A stretch of 37,464 nt of DNA from contig JAFGJY010000006.1 in NCBI GenBank assembly GCA_016928875.1, forward strand, positions 1 to 37,464, given 5' to 3'. The position numbers and the translations under genes were made by a program. This stretch comes from Candidatus Omnitrophota bacterium. GTDB taxonomy: Bacteria; Omnitrophota; Omnitrophia; JAHJGZ01; JAFGJY01. The notes below the pieces were generated by a model that saw only the letters and a program-made list of their open reading frames with translations, had not been told where the DNA came from and searched no databases. Positions 1 through 8,175 of this stretch are shown here, one piece after another (position 1 is the stretch's first letter; each line of letters begins with the position of its first letter).

Positions 1-417
1 AAGAACGATGATTTAAAAGTAAATATAAATACGGCAAATGCCGAAATTATAGATATACTGCTTGCTGCGGCGGTTTCCGACGATTCAACGCGGGAGATGC
101 TTGGACAAGCGATCAATGATCATTTGACCACGACGGGTAAGGACGGTCGGAGCCGTTATTTCAGAAAAAGTCATTTAAGTGCATACGCCTTTCTCGATGA
201 GGTCGGACTTACACGTGATGTTAAAGTGGTTTCTTTGGCAGTTCAATTCTTGCGGAACATTACGGTGGATTCCCAATATTTTTCAGTTGTAAGCCAGATC
301 AATGGTAGCTACCACAAAGTATATGCTGTGCTTGGGCCGCAAGAAGCAAAGTCATCGAACAATGTATTGAGCAGTGATACAACAGATCTCGTGGTTTTAA
401 CGTGGCGAGAGATCTAA
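1..417 (+). CDS. GspK-like minor pseudopilin, C-terminal end (partial, runs off left edge)
   Basis: Frame 1 is open from the first base to the TAA at 415-417, so this is the 3' end of a longer gene; the internal ATG at 97 is not the true start. The first residues read VNINTANAEIIDILL, the short helix-hairpin-helix signature of the GspK family of type II secretion ('INVNTA' followed by an L-rich helix). The end carries the family's SRYFR stretch, a beta-rich segment and a terminal TWREI, as in GspK proteins that end near WRE. GspK caps the pseudopilus tip in the periplasm with GspI and GspJ. It lies 22 nt before a PilM/GspL-type gene and a PilO/GspM-type gene, the usual K-L-M order. The family call is fairly safe; only about the last third is visible. 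Confidence 0.72.
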   Translation, partial: KNDDLKVNINTANAEIIDILLAAAVSDDSTREMLGQAINDHLTTTGKDGRSRYFRKSHLSAYAFLDEVGLTRDVKVVSLAVQFLRNITVDSQYFSVVSQINGSYHKVYAVLGPQEAKSSNNVLSSDTTDLVVLTWREI

Positions 418-439
418 TGGTATAAGGGGATAAAGCGCG

Positions 440-1897
440 ATGCTGAAGAAGGGTATCAAACAATATTTTGCGATCGAGATAAATGAGAACGCACCGCTCA
501 AGAACGAAGCCTCGATAAAGCTTTGGCGCGTTTCAGAACGTCCTACCCGGCGGGTCGAACTTCTCAAGTATAAGTTTTTTGCCCGGTTTTACGACCTTGT
601 CTTCAAAGAGTTCCTTAAAGAAGCCGAAGAAGAATTTGGCTTAAGCACTAAGACATGCGGTTTGGTGTTGCCGCGTTCGAGCTTCATCATGCGGCTCATG
701 GACATGCCCTATGGACGACGCAGTGAAATGCGCAAAATGGTATCATTGCAAGTGGGGCATATGTTGCCGTATGACTTTGAGGATATTATCTTTGATTTTT
801 ATGTGGCTGATAAAAAAGGAAAGGGGCAGGCGACAGTTGCGTTGTTCGTCATCACGAAACAGGTGATGACGAAGTTCACTGCACCGATGCGGGATCTTGG
901 GATAAAACCTGCTTTTGTGAGCCCATCGACCCCACTTATTGCTACAACGTATCTCTCACTTATTGATGATCCTGCCGCCGATGTTCATATTCTAGTCGAT
1001 GTTGATGCCGAGGTAGCAGAGCTCGTAGTACTCAAGGGGAATAATATTGTTCTTACTCGTAATATGAACTTTGTCCCGGGGCACACGGACGAATTTGTCA
1101 ATCAGATACTGGTCAGTCTCGAGAAGGAAGAGCTAGGCATTGCCGGGTGCAAAGTACAGTATATATTGTTCAATCAACACAAGATCTTTGATGCAGTGTC
1201 TGCACAATTTCGGGCTAAATTCCCGAATTCGGTCGTACAAATCATCAATTACAATAGCGCCCTTAATAAGATGAAGATCGTCAAACGTGCGTCCGGTCTG
1301 TCGGATGATATCAGCCTCACATTGGGGGTCGGGTTGGTGCTCGGCAAGCTCGTGGAAAGTGTTGACCTTTTGCCGGATGAGATCAGGCGGGAAAAAGTCC
1401 AGGAGTTGACGTTCCGGACATTGTGTGTTACCGCGCTGCTCTTGATCGTACTGTGCATTTTGCTTATAGCATATTTTGTGAGTGATTATACACTTAAAAC
1501 AAGGTTTAAAGACCAGATAACAGCGGCGGAAGATGCTATCGCAGCCAAGATCCGTGAAGCCAATGAAGTCGTTGACGGCATCATGGTGCTTAATGAAGTA
1601 CAGATCAAGAAGAGTTTACCGTTAGATGTCGTGAATGAATTGTATGAGATCGTGCCTGCGGGTATTTTCCTTACGTTCCTCGATTATGATGTGGAAGATG
1701 GGGTCAAAGTACGTGGTATGGCCAAACAATTATCCGAGGTCTCAGATCTTGTTCTGCAATTCCAGCGATCGCCGTATTTCCATGAAGTCCAGATGAAGTT
1801 CGCAAAAAAAAGAATTGAGAATGGTGAAGAATTTGTTGATTTTCAGATCGATTGCTTGTTGATCGTAGGAGATGAGAATGACGAAGCTATTGCTTGA
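440..1897 (+). CDS. GspL / PilM-PilN-type inner-membrane assembly protein
   Basis: The 485-residue protein has a cytoplasmic actin-like PilM/GspL half (about residues 1-310, with the LPRSSFIMRLMDMP region where GspL/PilM proteins resemble each other). One transmembrane helix follows at about 327-349, then a coiled-coil and ferredoxin-like periplasmic PilN half with the typical LNEVQIKKSLPLDVVNELYEI start. In type IV pili these halves are separate PilM and PilN proteins; in type II secretion they are joined as GspL, which matches this gene and its K and M neighbours. GspL links the GspE ATPase to the inner-membrane platform. The start is supported by AAGGGG at 424-429. The gene overlaps the next one by about 20 nt, suggesting coupled translation. 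No other odd feature is seen. Confidence 0.75.
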   Translation: MLKKGIKQYFAIEINENAPLKNEASIKLWRVSERPTRRVELLKYKFFARFYDLVFKEFLKEAEEEFGLSTKTCGLVLPRSSFIMRLMDMPYGRRSEMRKMVSLQVGHMLPYDFEDIIFDFYVADKKGKGQATVALFVITKQVMTKFTAPMRDLGIKPAFVSPSTPLIATTYLSLIDDPAADVHILVDVDAEVAELVVLKGNNIVLTRNMNFVPGHTDEFVNQILVSLEKEELGIAGCKVQYILFNQHKIFDAVSAQFRAKFPNSVVQIINYNSALNKMKIVKRASGLSDDISLTLGVGLVLGKLVESVDLLPDEIRREKVQELTFRTLCVTALLLIVLCILLIAYFVSDYTLKTRFKDQITAAEDAIAAKIREANEVVDGIMVLNEVQIKKSLPLDVVNELYEIVPAGIFLTFLDYDVEDGVKVRGMAKQLSEVSDLVLQFQRSPYFHEVQMKFAKKRIENGEEFVDFQIDCLLIVGDENDEAIA

Positions 1898-2408
1898 TAA
1901 AAAATATCGCCTTACACTTATTTTAGTAGCTATCATTTGTCTGCTTGTGCTTTACGTATTCGTTGTTTATCCGGTCTACGAACATTGGCAAGAGATCGAT
2001 CGCGAGGTTACTGTAAGTAAACAACGCTATCTTAAACATCGTGCATTGCTTGAACGTATCGATAAATATAATGTCATCTATGATAGGTTCAAGAATGAAT
2101 TGCAGGCGAGCGGTAATCAGGAAGAGATCGCTGCCTTGTTCATGAAAGATCTGGAAGGGTTCGCAGCCTCGACAGGGCTTACGATAATCGACATTAAGAT
2201 ATTGCCGAAACTCTATGAGAAAAATGCGATCAGGTTCTTGGTCGAGGCCCAGATGGAGGCCGAGATCTCGCCATTCATTGCTTTCTTGAAGGCCATGGCT
2301 GCGACCGATAAGTTGATCATTGCAGAACGTTTGACCGTTGAGCGCAAGGGCCCGAGCGAGCCAACACTTTCCATTCACGCCGTATTTTCAATGACCAAAA
2401 CCGTATAA
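1878..2408 (+). CDS. PilO / GspM-type inner-membrane protein
   Basis: This short protein (176 aa) has a basic N-terminus, a single transmembrane helix at about residues 12-31, a coiled coil (about 35-70) and a C-terminal ferredoxin-like domain. That is the standard PilO/GspM plan. It would pair with the PilN-like half of the preceding protein in the periplasm. Two ATGs, at 1872 and 1878, are in frame. The Shine-Dalgarno GTAGGAG at 1865-1871 touches the first and sits 6 nt before the second, so 1878 is the better start. It overlaps the upstream gene by 20 nt. Sequence identity is low in this family, so the call rests on topology and neighbours. Confidence 0.68.
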   Translation: MTKLLLDKKYRLTLILVAIICLLVLYVFVVYPVYEHWQEIDREVTVSKQRYLKHRALLERIDKYNVIYDRFKNELQASGNQEEIAALFMKDLEGFAASTGLTIIDIKILPKLYEKNAIRFLVEAQMEAEISPFIAFLKAMAATDKLIIAERLTVERKGPSEPTLSIHAVFSMTKTV

Positions 2409-2423
2409 AAACTCCTTTAACGA

Positions 2424-3671
2424 TTGACATTCACCGTGAACTATAAGCAGGTATTAGCGTTTTTGAACGCGCGGCCGAATTTTGAGCGGTCGCAGAAATA
2501 TTCGTATAAAAGAGATCTCGATCTTGCTCGGGTGCGTAATGCTCTTACAGCACTGAACGATCCGCATTATTCATATCCCAGTATTGTTGTTGCAGGAACG
2601 AACGGCAAAGGTTCTGTCTGCGCCATGCTTTCGGCAGCATTATGTGCTCATGGATATCGGGTCGGTCTTTACACCTCGCCGCACATTATCGATATACGTG
2701 AACGAATACAGGTCAACGGTGTATGGATCAGCACAATCGCCTTCCGGCATATCGTTTCAAGAATTCGCCGAAAAGTACTCGCGAAAATTTTGCGTTCACT
2801 TACGTACTTTGAGTTGATGACTGTCATTATGTTTGTTTATTTCGCGCAAAAAAAAGTCGATATTGCAGTGCTTGAAGTCGGTATGGGAGGACGATTAGAC
2901 GCGACCAATGTTGTTAAGCCGCTTGTTTCGGTCATAACCGAAATAGGCTTTGATCACGAAGATAAGCTTGGACGTACCCTTTCAAAAATAGCGGGTGAGA
3001 AAGCCGGCATTATTAAAAAGCACGGGCTTGTTGTTTCCGCCCCGCAAAAGCCTGAAGCTGCAAAAGCGATCACAGCCTGCGCTCGTAAACAAGATGCACA
3101 CCTTTACATGCTTAAAAGGAATAACGCTAAGGTAAAAATGAGACTTTTAGGAGAGCATCAAAGGGAAAATTATTATGTTGCTTTGCATGCTTTACGATGC
3201 ATACGGCCTTTTTTGCCACACAGTTTGCAAGAGTCTGTTATCAAGCGCGCCATGACCTGTGTTACAATGCCCGGACGTTTGGAATTGATCGCTCGCCGGC
3301 CGGATGTTTTTTTAGACGGTGCGCATAATGCGGCGGCGCTCGATAAGTCCTTTAAGGCGCTTACAAAGACATTCCCCGGTAGGCGTCGTGTTATCGTTAT
3401 CGGGATAGCACGTGATAAGAACCTTAAGAGGATCGTAAAGGTCATTGAACGGCACCGGCTGAAAATGATCTTGACCCAAAGTTCGTCTGAACGTGCATTA
3501 TCTTTTCACGATTTCATATGTGCGGTTTCAGGAAGTTCTGCTATAATTGCTGGTTCAAAAGATGTTAGAGCGGCGATCGATCTGGCTCGCACCTCTGTCG
3601 GTGCCGGGGGGGTGGTCCATGTGTGCGGTTCATTTTACCTCATTGCTGACGTAAAGAAGATAAAGACATGA
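2424..3671 (+). CDS. folC: Dihydrofolate synthase / folylpolyglutamate synthase
   Basis: FolC adds glutamate to dihydropteroate and extends folate polyglutamate tails in the cytoplasm, using ATP. Seen here are the Mur-ligase-type P-loop TNGKGSV at residues 59-65, the YTSPHI and RIQVNG motifs just after it, VGMGGRLDATN in the middle domain, and DGAHN in the C-terminal domain. The length of 415 aa is normal for FolC. The start is unclear: TTG at 2424 is the first in-frame candidate, GTG at 2436 is an alternative, and neither has a strong Shine-Dalgarno. FolC normally begins about 50 residues before the P-loop, which both satisfy. The gene overlaps mnmE by 4 nt (ATGA at 3668), implying coupled translation. 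Confidence 0.92.
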   Translation: MTFTVNYKQVLAFLNARPNFERSQKYSYKRDLDLARVRNALTALNDPHYSYPSIVVAGTNGKGSVCAMLSAALCAHGYRVGLYTSPHIIDIRERIQVNGVWISTIAFRHIVSRIRRKVLAKILRSLTYFELMTVIMFVYFAQKKVDIAVLEVGMGGRLDATNVVKPLVSVITEIGFDHEDKLGRTLSKIAGEKAGIIKKHGLVVSAPQKPEAAKAITACARKQDAHLYMLKRNNAKVKMRLLGEHQRENYYVALHALRCIRPFLPHSLQESVIKRAMTCVTMPGRLELIARRPDVFLDGAHNAAALDKSFKALTKTFPGRRRVIVIGIARDKNLKRIVKVIERHRLKMILTQSSSERALSFHDFICAVSGSSAIIAGSKDVRAAIDLARTSVGAGGVVHVCGSFYLIADVKKIKT

Positions 3672-5062
3672 AAAAGACCGATCTGATCAATAAAGACACG
3701 ATCTGCGCGATCTCAACGCCTGTGGGGCAGGGGGCTATCCATATCGTGCGGCTTTCCGGAAAGAACACAAGGCAGATCGCCGGGAAGGTCTTTCGCTTTG
3801 CGAATAAAGAGCAAACATTCAGAACGATAGAACCACGTATCATGTATTATGGAAAGGTCTGCGCGGCGCGTGAAGTGGTCGATGAAGCGTGCTTGGTCTA
3901 TTTTAAAAGCCCACATACGTACACGAGTGAAGATCTGGTCGAAATCTATTTACACGGTAATTATATGATCGCGCATAAAGTCGTACAGCTTTTGGCCGAC
4001 CGTGGAGCGCGCCTTGCCGAGAAAGGTGAGTTCACAAAGAGGGCTTTTCTTAACGGGCGGATCGACCTTTCTCAGGCTGAAGCCGTTAATGATCTTATTA
4101 CTGCAAAGACCGAGTTTGGTGTAAAGGTCGCGATCGACAAATTGCAGGGACGATTGTCACGCGAGATGCATGAGTTAAGGCAAAAGATCGTTGCTATACT
4201 TTCCGAGATAGAAGCATTTGTTGACTTTCCTGATGAAGATATCGAAGTCCATTCTCGCACAGAAATAGGTGATGCCATACATGATGTACTTAAGGTGATT
4301 GATGCTTTACGTTCGAGTTATGAACACGGTGCGATCTTACGCGACGGGATACGGACGGTGATCGTTGGCAAGCCCAACGTCGGAAAATCGTCCCTCTTAA
4401 ATACACTCATTAAACGTGATCGGGCGTTGGTCTCTGAGATACCGGGTACAACGAGAGATGCGCTTGAAGAACTGATCGATATTAATGGCATACTTTTCCG
4501 GATCATCGATACGCCCGGCATGCGCCGCGGAAAAGACAAGCTTGAGACCCTGAGCATTGAGCGATCCCGCGTTTATTTTGCGGAAGGGCAGCTTTTTATC
4601 ATGGTATTAGATGGCTCTTGTCCACTTACGAACGGAGATACCAAGATCTTTAAACAGATAGCAGATAAACAAGTGATCTTTGTGATAAACAAGAGCGATC
4701 TGCCGGCTAAGATCACGGATTATGACATTAAGCAGTGGGGCAAACGTTCCACTATAATAACTGTTTCCACCCGGACACGGGCCGGCATTCCAGCTCTTGA
4801 AAAGAAGTTGGTTTCCTGTATGTGGCGCGGCCAGATCGATCACGATGATTTTATGATCACAAGTGAACGCCAATTCGATATATTGACCAAAATGCAAAAA
4901 AGTTTACGCCATGCCGTGGATGCTTTTCAAACACGTGCTTCACTTGAGTTTTTGGCGTTTGACCTGCGCGAGGCCCTTGATCATTTGGCAGCGATCGTAG
5001 GGGAAGTGTGCGGTGATGACATTTTGGATGTTGTGTTCTCGAAATTTTGTATCGGGAAATAA
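3668..5062 (+). CDS. mnmE: tRNA uridine-5-carboxymethylaminomethyl(34) synthesis GTPase MnmE
   Basis: MnmE works with MnmG to modify U34 in the wobble position of several tRNAs. The protein (464 aa) shows the N-terminal folate-binding domain with the AEKGEFTKRAFLNGRIDL block and a helical domain. The inserted G domain has GKPNVGKSS at about 234-242 (including the Asn that binds K+ in the family), PGTTRD and NKSD. The protein ends with the family's diagnostic CIGK, whose Cys is essential in E. coli MnmE. One deviation is visible: the G3 motif reads DTPG rather than the usual MnmE DTAG. mnmG is not in the window. A 17-nt gap separates it from a convergent gene. Confidence 0.95.
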   Translation: MKKTDLINKDTICAISTPVGQGAIHIVRLSGKNTRQIAGKVFRFANKEQTFRTIEPRIMYYGKVCAAREVVDEACLVYFKSPHTYTSEDLVEIYLHGNYMIAHKVVQLLADRGARLAEKGEFTKRAFLNGRIDLSQAEAVNDLITAKTEFGVKVAIDKLQGRLSREMHELRQKIVAILSEIEAFVDFPDEDIEVHSRTEIGDAIHDVLKVIDALRSSYEHGAILRDGIRTVIVGKPNVGKSSLLNTLIKRDRALVSEIPGTTRDALEELIDINGILFRIIDTPGMRRGKDKLETLSIERSRVYFAEGQLFIMVLDGSCPLTNGDTKIFKQIADKQVIFVINKSDLPAKITDYDIKQWGKRSTIITVSTRTRAGIPALEKKLVSCMWRGQIDHDDFMITSERQFDILTKMQKSLRHAVDAFQTRASLEFLAFDLREALDHLAAIVGEVCGDDILDVVFSKFCIGK

Positions 5063-5079
5063 CGCTGGCGGGTATAACG

Positions 5080-5931
5080 TTACAGGAGAAAAAAGTTCTT
5101 CACGACGATCTTCTTTATTGAATTGTGCCATTCACGGTTTAATTCCTCAAGATCATCTGACCATACCATATAAAATGCCTTTTTGGGGTCTTGCTTCTTA
5201 TACAACAATTCAAGATATTGCTTGAATTGTTCTTTCCTTTGATCGCTTCCTGTTTCCTTAAAAAAGTGCACGAGGCTCCACGAGAGCGCGTATTGTTCCT
5301 TAGTGAGATTGTGCCGATCAGGCCAATCATAGTCTACGATATCAGAAATGTCCGGGATGGTATTGTTCCTATCCATAGTGGATAAAGTGCTGGCCCAGTC
5401 GGTCTTTGACGGTGATACCAATAGTTTGCTGAACCAGGTGGTCCTTGTTTTCTCGAAATATTCAGCCAGGCCTTCATTGAGCCATTGCGGCGGGCGGATG
5501 ATACGTTCTTGCAGATACGCGTGAAAGCCTTCATGATATAGTGTGCGTACTGTCGATTCCATGCCTTGATACAGCAGAGCAAGTTCACCCAGCTCGAAAC
5601 GATAGAATCCGCTTTCGCTGTGCGTCATACTCTTCTGTCTTTGATAATCCTGAAATTCCGCGCTATTGTCGAAGATCGTGATCTTAAAGCGGCGATTCAT
5701 TTTTGATTCAAAAGGTAAGAGTTCTTCGTAATAAGGGAAGATGAGCGTGAATTTATCAGCAAGCTTTTCAGCGGTATTGCTCGGCATATTAGTTCGCAGG
5801 ACCCAGTCCTTATTTATTTCAATGACCGTTGCAAAGGGGTCTGGTTGCTCTATACAACTGCTGAGAAGAAAAGCAGTTATGATATAACATATAGAAAGAG
5901 GGATTGTGTAGGAGTACGCTGATTTCTTCAT
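5080..5931 (-). CDS. Lipoprotein zinc metalloprotease, peptidase MA-like (HExxH)
   Basis: The protein of 283 aa starts with MKKS, a hydrophobic stretch and the lipobox LSSC (Cys26), so it should be an exported lipoprotein. The core has HEGFH (about residues 133-137) and, shortly after, NEGLAEYFE, which supplies the third zinc ligand Glu. This is the gluzincin pattern of the peptidase MA family. Substrate is unknown. An upstream in-frame ATG at 5997 would bury the signal peptide behind 22 extra residues and lies upstream of the predicted promoter, so it is rejected. ATG 5931 has no Shine-Dalgarno but sits almost exactly at the expected transcription start, so the mRNA may be leaderless. It is divergent from an exported methyltransferase. 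Confidence 0.75.
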   Translation of the reverse strand: MKKSAYSYTIPLSICYIITAFLLSSCIEQPDPFATVIEINKDWVLRTNMPSNTAEKLADKFTLIFPYYEELLPFESKMNRRFKITIFDNSAEFQDYQRQKSMTHSESGFYRFELGELALLYQGMESTVRTLYHEGFHAYLQERIIRPPQWLNEGLAEYFEKTRTTWFSKLLVSPSKTDWASTLSTMDRNNTIPDISDIVDYDWPDRHNLTKEQYALSWSLVHFFKETGSDQRKEQFKQYLELLYKKQDPKKAFYMVWSDDLEELNREWHNSIKKIVVKNFFLL

Positions 5932-5937
5932 GTGCAT

Positions 5938-5966
5938 ACTATAATCGATATTTTCGAATGCGTCAA
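5938..5966 (-). promoter_or_regulatory. Sigma70-type promoter for the lipoprotein metalloprotease
   Basis: Read on the - strand, TTGACG (5966-5961), a 17-nt spacer and TATAGT (5943-5938) make a near-consensus promoter. Transcription would begin at about 5931-5932, the position of the likely start codon. The promoter overlaps the divergent + strand -10 region, so the two promoters may compete. Confidence 0.65.
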
Positions 5967-5972
5967 TAGGTG

Positions 5973-5978
5973 TATAAT
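5973..5978 (+). promoter_or_regulatory. Candidate -10 box (TATAAT) for the exported Pcm gene
   Basis: A perfect TATAAT lies 18 nt before the start codon at 5997, giving a short leader that would begin close to the GAGGAG ribosome-binding site (5985-5990). No convincing -35 is present at the right distance; the best is a T-rich stretch near 5950-5955. It is interleaved with the opposite-strand promoter. Confidence 0.45.
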
Positions 5979-5996
5979 AATATAGAGGAGTGAACA

Positions 5997-6734
5997 ATGC
6001 GCTTGATCTACATTGGTTCTTTTATTGTAACGTTGGTAATTATAGGCATATGGTGCAGTGCATTTGCGTTTGATCCTGAACTAGAGCGAGAAAAAATGGT
6101 ACGCGAACAGATCGATCATCGTGGAGCGCCATTGACGAGGACCAAGGTACGTAATGAGCGCGTATTGGAAGCTATGCGTGCTGTTCCGCGGCATGAATTT
6201 ATACCGACAGCGTGGCGTTTCATGGCGTATTGGGACCGTCCGGTCCCGATCGGATACGAACAAACGATCTCGCAGCCGTACATCGTGGCTTTCATGACCG
6301 AGAGCATTGACCCGCAATCTGATGATAAAGTTTTGGAAATAGGAACGGGGTCGGGATATCAGGCAGCGGTGCTTGCATTATTGGTTAAAGAAGTGTATAC
6401 GATCGAGATCGTTGAGCCATTGGGTCGCAGCGCTGAAAAGGTGTTAAAAAAACTTGGCTATGACAATATCAAGGTCAGAATAGGCGACGGATATTTTGGC
6501 TGGGAAGAACATGCGCCTTTTGATGCGATTATCGTGACCGCAGCTGCGCCGGAATTGCCCAAATCGTTGCTTAAACAACTACGCGTTGGAGGAAAGTTAT
6601 GCATCCCTGTGGGTGAAGAACACGCCATACAGGATCTTATGATCGTGACCAAAAATGAAGATGGGAGCTTTTCGAAAAATATTGTGATGCCAGTACGTTT
6701 CGTTCCGCTTACAGGGGAGCACCCAGAGCGTTAA
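5997..6734 (+). CDS. pcm: Exported protein-L-isoaspartate O-methyltransferase
   Basis: Pcm methylates isoaspartyl residues in damaged proteins using S-adenosylmethionine. Family hallmarks are seen: AMRAVPRHEFIP, the IGYEQTISQPYIVAFMTE block, the SAM motif VLEIGTGSGYQ (about 112-122), IVTAAAPELP and the GGKLCIPVG strand. Unusually for a SAM-dependent enzyme, residues 1-24 form a clear signal peptide (basic start, long hydrophobic core, A-F-A at 22-24), so the enzyme should reach the periplasm or be anchored in the inner membrane. The start has GAGGAG seven bases upstream and the signal lies directly after the ATG, so this is not a mis-called start. It is divergent from a lipoprotein protease and convergent with a secreted MORN protein, overlapping the latter's stop codon. 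Confidence 0.88.
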   Translation: MRLIYIGSFIVTLVIIGIWCSAFAFDPELEREKMVREQIDHRGAPLTRTKVRNERVLEAMRAVPRHEFIPTAWRFMAYWDRPVPIGYEQTISQPYIVAFMTESIDPQSDDKVLEIGTGSGYQAAVLALLVKEVYTIEIVEPLGRSAEKVLKKLGYDNIKVRIGDGYFGWEEHAPFDAIIVTAAAPELPKSLLKQLRVGGKLCIPVGEEHAIQDLMIVTKNEDGSFSKNIVMPVRFVPLTGEHPER

Positions 6735-7645
6735 TCAGCGGGACGGTCTTTATCAATAAAGGTTTGAATTCGTGTGGGAATGAATTTCTTATCGGGGATG
6801 TCGATCTGTCCGTGGGCATCATAATGTTTTGAGTCTAATAACGTACCATTTTTTATGTAGCCTTCAGATTCAACGCGGCCATCTGAGTAATAGGTTTTGA
6901 ATTGTCCGTTAAGGATGCCGTCTTTATAATTGATGAGCGTTTTGATAACGCCATTATCGAAATATTCTTTTACCTCTCCATTTAAGATACCTTTGTCATA
7001 TGAATAGGTACTAAAAATAAAGCCGTTAGGATAATAGGCGGTGGCATTTCCATGTGGTTTACCGTCATTGTAAATCACTTTGCCTTTGATCGTGCCATCC
7101 TCATAATAAGTTTTACCGATGCCTTCGCCGAATGGATTTCCTTCTTTGTAGGTAAAGATGGTCTTGACCTTGCCATTGCGATAATATTCCTTGCGCATAC
7201 CATGTAATCTGCCATCCGAATAATTTTCTTCAAGCATGAGAGAGCCGTCGTTAAAAAATTCTTTACTTATGCCATGTTTTTTACCTTGTGCGTAATTGAT
7301 AATAGCACTGGTGGCCCCATCGGGGTAATAATACGTTACCGGTCCGTGCGGGAGACTATTTTGATATGTCCACAGGCAGAGGACCTGGCCTCTTTCATCA
7401 TATTCGTTGATCATACCGTCCGGGATAGTGCCTTTGGTTTTGAGCACATGATCATTCGCACTAAATTTTTGCGATGCGATCTCAACGCCGTTGTTGTAGA
7501 ACGTGGCGGTGCGCGTAGTGTTATCAGTAGTTCTGGTCACGATCGCATAGGCGTGCGTGGTGGTGATGATAAGGAGACTTACATAGACAAGGAACGATTT
7601 CAGAGAAGAAGGATATGAGATATTATAGTGAGCGTTTGAGGCCAT
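6731..7645 (-). CDS. Secreted MORN-variant (YwqK-like) repeat protein
   Basis: The protein has 304 aa. A hydrophobic segment at about 17-30 followed by A-Y-A (32-34) looks like a cleavable signal peptide with a longish N-region. Most of the mature protein is eight tandem units of about 23 residues with the pattern YY-x-(D/N)-G, four or five residues, Y-x-x-G-x-x-x-G, which is the MORN_2/YwqK antitoxin-like repeat. Such repeats form extended [11 protein letters not shown] solenoids used for binding. No enzyme domain is visible and the ligand is unknown. It ends in a TTAA shared with the stop codon of the convergent pcm, a 4-nt overlap. No strong promoter or Shine-Dalgarno is seen before ATG 7645. 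Confidence 0.78.
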   Translation of the reverse strand: MASNAHYNISYPSSLKSFLVYVSLLIITTTHAYAIVTRTTDNTTRTATFYNNGVEIASQKFSANDHVLKTKGTIPDGMINEYDERGQVLCLWTYQNSLPHGPVTYYYPDGATSAIINYAQGKKHGISKEFFNDGSLMLEENYSDGRLHGMRKEYYRNGKVKTIFTYKEGNPFGEGIGKTYYEDGTIKGKVIYNDGKPHGNATAYYPNGFIFSTYSYDKGILNGEVKEYFDNGVIKTLINYKDGILNGQFKTYYSDGRVESEGYIKNGTLLDSKHYDAHGQIDIPDKKFIPTRIQTFIDKDRPAD

Positions 7646-7806
7646 ATTCTTTCAGTTATTGTATCTCGTTGTTAATGAGTTAGTTACTAATAAATTCGCG
7701 AAATCCTCTCATGTGTTGCTGCATTCTACAACATCAAGAAGCTGTCGTGAAGTATATTTTTTTATGAATTTTGATCCATTTATACTAGACTATAGTTGCT
7801 TTTTAT

Positions 7807-7835
7807 TTGACAATTAAAATGCCCTATGGTAGTAT
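7807..7835 (+). promoter_or_regulatory. Sigma70-type promoter before gatC
   Basis: TTGACA (7807-7812), a 17-nt spacer and TAGTAT (7830-7835) precede gatC by about 43 nt. No other promoter or terminator is evident until after larC, so it probably drives the long gatCAB-protease-tsaD-larB-PilZ-larC unit. The rest of the 233-nt gap (7646-7878) is AT-rich with nothing else recognised. Confidence 0.65.
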
Positions 7836-7878
7836 TCGAAGTTCCTATAGCAATTAACATATTGGGAGATAATGAGTT

Positions 7879-8175
7879 ATGAAATTCGACATTGAAGCGT
7901 TGGCGCAGCTTGCCCGCATTGAGCTTGGACACAAAGAAAAAGAACGGTTAAGCGGAGATCTGGTCAATATCCTGAAATATGTTGAACAGATCGATGAACT
8001 TAAGACCGATGCGATCGAGCCGACAAGTCATGTGCTTGCGATCGAAAACGTTTTTCGTGAGGACGAGATCCGCGAAGATAGTGTTTCTGCCAGAAAAGTT
8101 CTCGATGTCCTACCGGATTCTTCCAAAGACGGTTCCTTTTTTAGGGTGCCGAAAGTGATCGAGGGGATCGAGTGA
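7879..8175 (+). CDS. gatC: Asp/Glu-tRNA amidotransferase subunit C
   Basis: GatC (98 aa) is the small belt subunit that holds GatA and GatB together in the amidotransferase that turns Glu-tRNA(Gln) or Asp-tRNA(Asn) into the amidated form. Family features are the start IEALAQLARIEL, the central ILKYVEQIDEL helix and the DAIEPTSHV segment followed by an R-x-D-E turn. A GGGAG ribosome-binding site precedes ATG 7879. It is the first gene after a good promoter and overlaps gatA by one base (TGATG). Confidence 0.93.
   Translation: MKFDIEALAQLARIELGHKEKERLSGDLVNILKYVEQIDELKTDAIEPTSHVLAIENVFREDEIREDSVSARKVLDVLPDSSKDGSFFRVPKVIEGIE

Noticed and set aside
97-417. A complete 106-aa gene starting at ATG 97
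   Set aside because: The same frame is open to base 1 and the residues before 97 carry the GspK signature, so it is the end of a longer gene.
5932-5997. Upstream extension of the lipoprotein protease to ATG 5997
   Set aside because: It would place 22 extra residues ahead of a normal lipoprotein signal and start before the predicted promoter.
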